From the NCBI GenBank assembly GCA_015075175.1, contig JABTUV010000010.1, positions 1 to 64,000 on the forward strand: a DNA stretch of 64,000 bases, written 5' to 3'. Numbering within the stretch: position 1 is the first letter of the stretch; the number at the start of each line of letters is the position of its first letter. The stretch is from a bacterium. Its GTDB lineage: Bacteria; Hinthialibacterota; Hinthialibacteria; H5-UNCL2. Positions 61,763 to 64,000 of the stretch are shown one piece after another. The position numbers and the translations under genes are program-made. The notes beneath the pieces are model-generated. The model was not told where the DNA came from. It was given only the letters and a program-made list of their open reading frames with translations, and did not search any database.

Positions 61763-63271
61763 TTAAACCGACGCCATGGCCGGCACGGTTTCGGGCAGGG
61801 CCAGGCGCATGACGGCCTCCTCGGTGGCTTCCGCGTGCGGCAGGTCGCCGACCAGGCGGCCCTGACGCATGACGAGAATCCGGTCGGCGAGGCCCAGCGC
61901 CTCGGGCAGGTCGCTGGTCGCCAGGAGTATCCCCACGCCCGCCTCGGCCAGATTCTGGATGATGGCGTAGATTTCGCTGCGTGCGCCCACGTCGATGCCG
62001 CGCGTAGGCTCGTCCAAGAGCAGCACGGCCACGTCGCCCGTCAGCCATCGCGCCAGGATGCACTTCTGCTGGTTGCCGCCCGAGAGATTGGCGATCTTCT
62101 GGGCCGGCGAAGACACCCTGATGTTAAAGCGGCGCACGCACGCCTCGGCGTTGTGACGCTCGCTGGTTTCGGACAGGAAACCGAAGCGTCCGCGGCGGCG
62201 GCGGGCCGATAGGTGGATGTTCTCCTGGACCGAGGCGCTGGGAAAGATGCCGGACTTCTTGCGATCTTCAGGACACAGCACGAGGCCGGCGCGAATGGCG
62301 TCGGCGGGACGGCCGGGGGCAAGGGGCCGGCCGAGGAGGCGCAGGGCGCCGGCGCGCGGGCGCGCCGCACCCGCCAGAAGGTACAGCAGTTGGCTGCGCC
62401 CCGCGCCTACCAGTCCGAAAAGGGCGACGATCTCGCCCCGCCGGACGGTCAGGTGCAGCGGCGCCGACAGGCCCGGCCCGGTCAGCCCCTCGACCTCCAA
62501 CGCCGGCTCGCGCGCCGCACGCGGCCGGTAGGCGTAAATGTCCTCGATTCTGCGTCCCACCATCTGGCTCACCAGCTCATCCGACGACGCCTGGGCAATG
62601 TCGGGAAAGCTCGCCACGCACCGCCCGTCGCGCAGTACCGTCGCGCAGTCGCAGATCTCAAAAATTTCGTGCAACCGGTGGGAGACATAGAGGATCACGC
62701 AACCCATCGCCGCCAGTTCACGGATGATGTCGAAAAGCTTGGCGGTCTCGCGCTGCGAGAGGCTGCTGGTGGGTTCATCAAAAGCGAAGATGCAGGCGTT
62801 GGAGGCGAGCGCCTTGGCGATCTCGACCATCTGGCGATGGGCGATGGGCAGGCGGCGCACGGCACAGGCAGGGTCGATGGCCTCACCCAGGCGGACCAGT
62901 TGCGCGCGCGCGGCGGAAAAGAGGGCGCGGCTGCGCAGCCAACCCCAGCGATGCGGCATCCGGCCCAATAGCAGGTTCTCCGCCACGCTCATGTCGGGGA
63001 CCAATTGCAGTTCCTGGTGGATGACGGCCACGCCCTCGGCGATGGCGTCTTGGGGGGAATTGAAGACCACCGGACGGCCGCCCAGTTCCAGCCGTCCCGC
63101 GTCGGGGGGATAAACGCCGGCCAGAATCTTGAGCAGGGTGGACTTGCCGGCGCCGTTTTCGCCCACCAGGGCGTGGACCTGGCCGGCCGCGACCTCCAAG
63201 CTGACGTTGCAGAGCGCCTCCACGCCGGGGAAGCGCTTGCCCACGCCGACAAACCTCAGATACGCCTCCAC
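61763..63271 (-). CDS. Sugar ABC transporter ATP-binding protein (RbsA/MglA-like)
   Basis: 502 residues with two ABC cassettes. The first has Walker A GENGAGKST, a degenerate signature (LPIAHRQMVEIAKAL) typical of RbsA, Walker B FAFDEPTSSLS and H-loop YVSHR. The second has a degenerate Walker A (GLVGAGRSQ), signature LSGGNQQK and LLDEPTRGIDVGA. GTG at 63271 is chosen because GGGAG lies six bases upstream; further upstream the frame enters the three-stem repeat. It follows the URO-D-like gene and drives the permease at 60594. Confidence 0.92.
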   Translation of the reverse strand: MEAYLRFVGVGKRFPGVEALCNVSLEVAAGQVHALVGENGAGKSTLLKILAGVYPPDAGRLELGGRPVVFNSPQDAIAEGVAVIHQELQLVPDMSVAENLLLGRMPHRWGWLRSRALFSAARAQLVRLGEAIDPACAVRRLPIAHRQMVEIAKALASNACIFAFDEPTSSLSQRETAKLFDIIRELAAMGCVILYVSHRLHEIFEICDCATVLRDGRCVASFPDIAQASSDELVSQMVGRRIEDIYAYRPRAAREPALEVEGLTGPGLSAPLHLTVRRGEIVALFGLVGAGRSQLLYLLAGAARPRAGALRLLGRPLAPGRPADAIRAGLVLCPEDRKKSGIFPSASVQENIHLSARRRRGRFGFLSETSERHNAEACVRRFNIRVSSPAQKIANLSGGNQQKCILARWLTGDVAVLLLDEPTRGIDVGARSEIYAIIQNLAEAGVGILLATSDLPEALGLADRILVMRQGRLVGDLPHAEATEEAVMRLALPETVPAMASV

Positions 63272-63287
63272 GCCTTGCTCCCGTGCC

Positions 63288-63404
63288 GTAGCGCCGGCGT
63301 CTCGCCGGCCCGCGTGTCGGCGTCCTGCCGACACGCTTCGGATTTGCGCGCGAAACGTGTGGGCGGGACGCCCACACGTGAGCCGGCAGGATGCCGGCGT
63401 TACG
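63288..63404. repeat. Three-stem GC-rich palindromic repeat element, copy 2
   Basis: Starts GTAGCGCCGGCGTCTCGCCGGC, then GTGTCGGCGTCCTGCCGACAC, then a GTGTGGGCGGGACGCCCACAC stem, and ends GCCGGCAGGATGCCGGCGTTACG. It corresponds to the copy at 21518-21645. The URO-D-like gene's stop codon TAA lies in its GTTACG end, so the repeat supplies that gene's stop. Confidence 0.82.
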
Positions 63405-64000
63405 TTCGATCGTATTCGCCCAGCTCCAGCGGATATTCCCCGTACTCCTTGACCAGCGACACCAAGTAGTCATAGGTGGCCGGGGCCACGTTGTCGGGGA
63501 CGGAGTGGTCGGAGTGGACGATGTAGCCGCCGCCCTTGGCGGCGTTGAGCTTGATCAGAACTTCGCGGCGCACTTCATCGCGGTTGTTGCGGGCCAGGAC
63601 GCGGACGTCGATGTTGCCGACAAAGGCCCAGCGGTCGCCGAACCTGCGCTTGAGTTCGAGCACGTCCAGGCCGGTCTTGGCCTCCAGTGGGTTATAGGCG
63701 TCCACGCCCGCCTCGATCATGTCCTCGAAGACCTCGGAGGCGTTGCCGCAGCCGTGGTAGATGACCGGCAGTCCGGCCGCGTGGACGGCGTCGCAGATGC
63801 GGCGCAGTTGCGGCAGGTAGGCCATGCGCCAGTAGTCGGGGGAGAAGAACATGGCGCGCGTGTAGGCGATGTCGCCCCACACGTAGAGGCCGGACAGCTT
63901 GCCGCCGGCCGCCGCGATCTGTCCCTGCACGATGCCCACCAGGAAGTCGCCCAACCGCTCCAGGAACCGGGCCACCTTCAGCGGCTCCTCGGCGATCTTG
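63400..64000 (-). CDS. Uroporphyrinogen decarboxylase-fold protein, partial at window edge
   Basis: The last 200 or so residues of a URO-D family protein; the start lies outside the window. Seen are GLYVWGDIAYTRAMFFSPDYWRMAYLPQLRRICDAVH, PVIYHGCGNASEVFEDMIEAGVDAYNPLEAKTGLDVLELK, FVGNIDVRVLARNN and GGYIVHSDHSVPDNVAPATYDYLV. It is of the same broad group as the protein at 3528-4550. The stop lies inside the palindromic repeat. It is the upstream partner of the sugar ABC genes and aldo/keto reductase, so a catabolic role is likely. Confidence 0.85.
   Translation of the reverse strand, partial: KIAEEPLKVARFLERLGDFLVGIVQGQIAAAGGKLSGLYVWGDIAYTRAMFFSPDYWRMAYLPQLRRICDAVHAAGLPVIYHGCGNASEVFEDMIEAGVDAYNPLEAKTGLDVLELKRRFGDRWAFVGNIDVRVLARNNRDEVRREVLIKLNAAKGGGYIVHSDHSVPDNVAPATYDYLVSLVKEYGEYPLELGEYDRT

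Overview
This window is a 64 kb, GC-rich bacterial chromosome segment. It carries an Alternative Complex III (ACIII) plus caa3 oxidase operon, uroporphyrinogen-decarboxylase-fold (URO-D) proteins inside transporter operons, a DUF2961/GH172 secreted protein, an arylsulfotransferase-like protein with a dockerin-like tail, SUMF1 and CarD proteins, and many intergenic repeats. This mix suggests Planctomycetota or a neighbouring uncultured phylum such as Hydrogenedentota, Sumerlaeota or Lentisphaerota. No rRNA gene or intact tRNA gene is present, so the assignment is inference. Many genes carry single-base frameshifts, which points to draft sequence quality, real gene decay, or both.

Region by region. 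(1) 1-12 kb: a catabolic cluster on the minus strand with a sodium:solute symporter, a URO-D-like protein, an MmgE/PrpD protein and two tandem argininosuccinate-lyase-like enzymes. One lyase has an in-frame amber codon. Two secreted toroid-type proteins bracket the cluster, and the intergenic regions share a TATACCTAT motif. (2) 12-17.5 kb: a degraded IS630 transposase, a tRNA 3' fragment, a SUMF1 protein without the catalytic cysteines, OsmC, an MddA-like methyltransferase, and a large tandem repeat block. (3) 17.6-32.1 kb: actA, a small ORF, actB, actC, an actD-actE fusion, actF, a cytochrome c, SCO, then ctaD, ctaE, ctaF, ctaC and ctaB. Together these form a quinol:cytochrome c reductase and the terminal oxidase. 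(4) 32-40 kb: DUF5989, GH172, gatA, a B12-type radical SAM protein followed by a duplicated gatA 3' end, and the arylsulfotransferase-like protein. (5) 40-46 kb: a minus-strand tripartite efflux operon (TolC, adaptor, ATPase, permease). (6) 46-52.5 kb: a redox operon behind a sigma-54 type promoter, coding a membrane H-protein-like subunit, a four-cluster ferredoxin, an NrfD/HybB membrane subunit, a heme-motif histidine kinase, a sigma-54 activator and an archaemetzincin. (7) 52.8-59 kb: a decayed receiver protein, DUF2225, carD, and the tig-clpP-clpX operon. (8) 59.5-64 kb: a sugar-type ABC operon with an aldo/keto reductase and a second URO-D-like protein that runs off the window edge.

The most unusual structural signal is a set of seven intergenic tracts made of hexamers AAGANN or ACGANN, in which the variable pair is nearly always TT, GC or GT. 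They sit inside and between operons. Other dispersed repeat families also occur, and two of them have invaded or abut coding ends.
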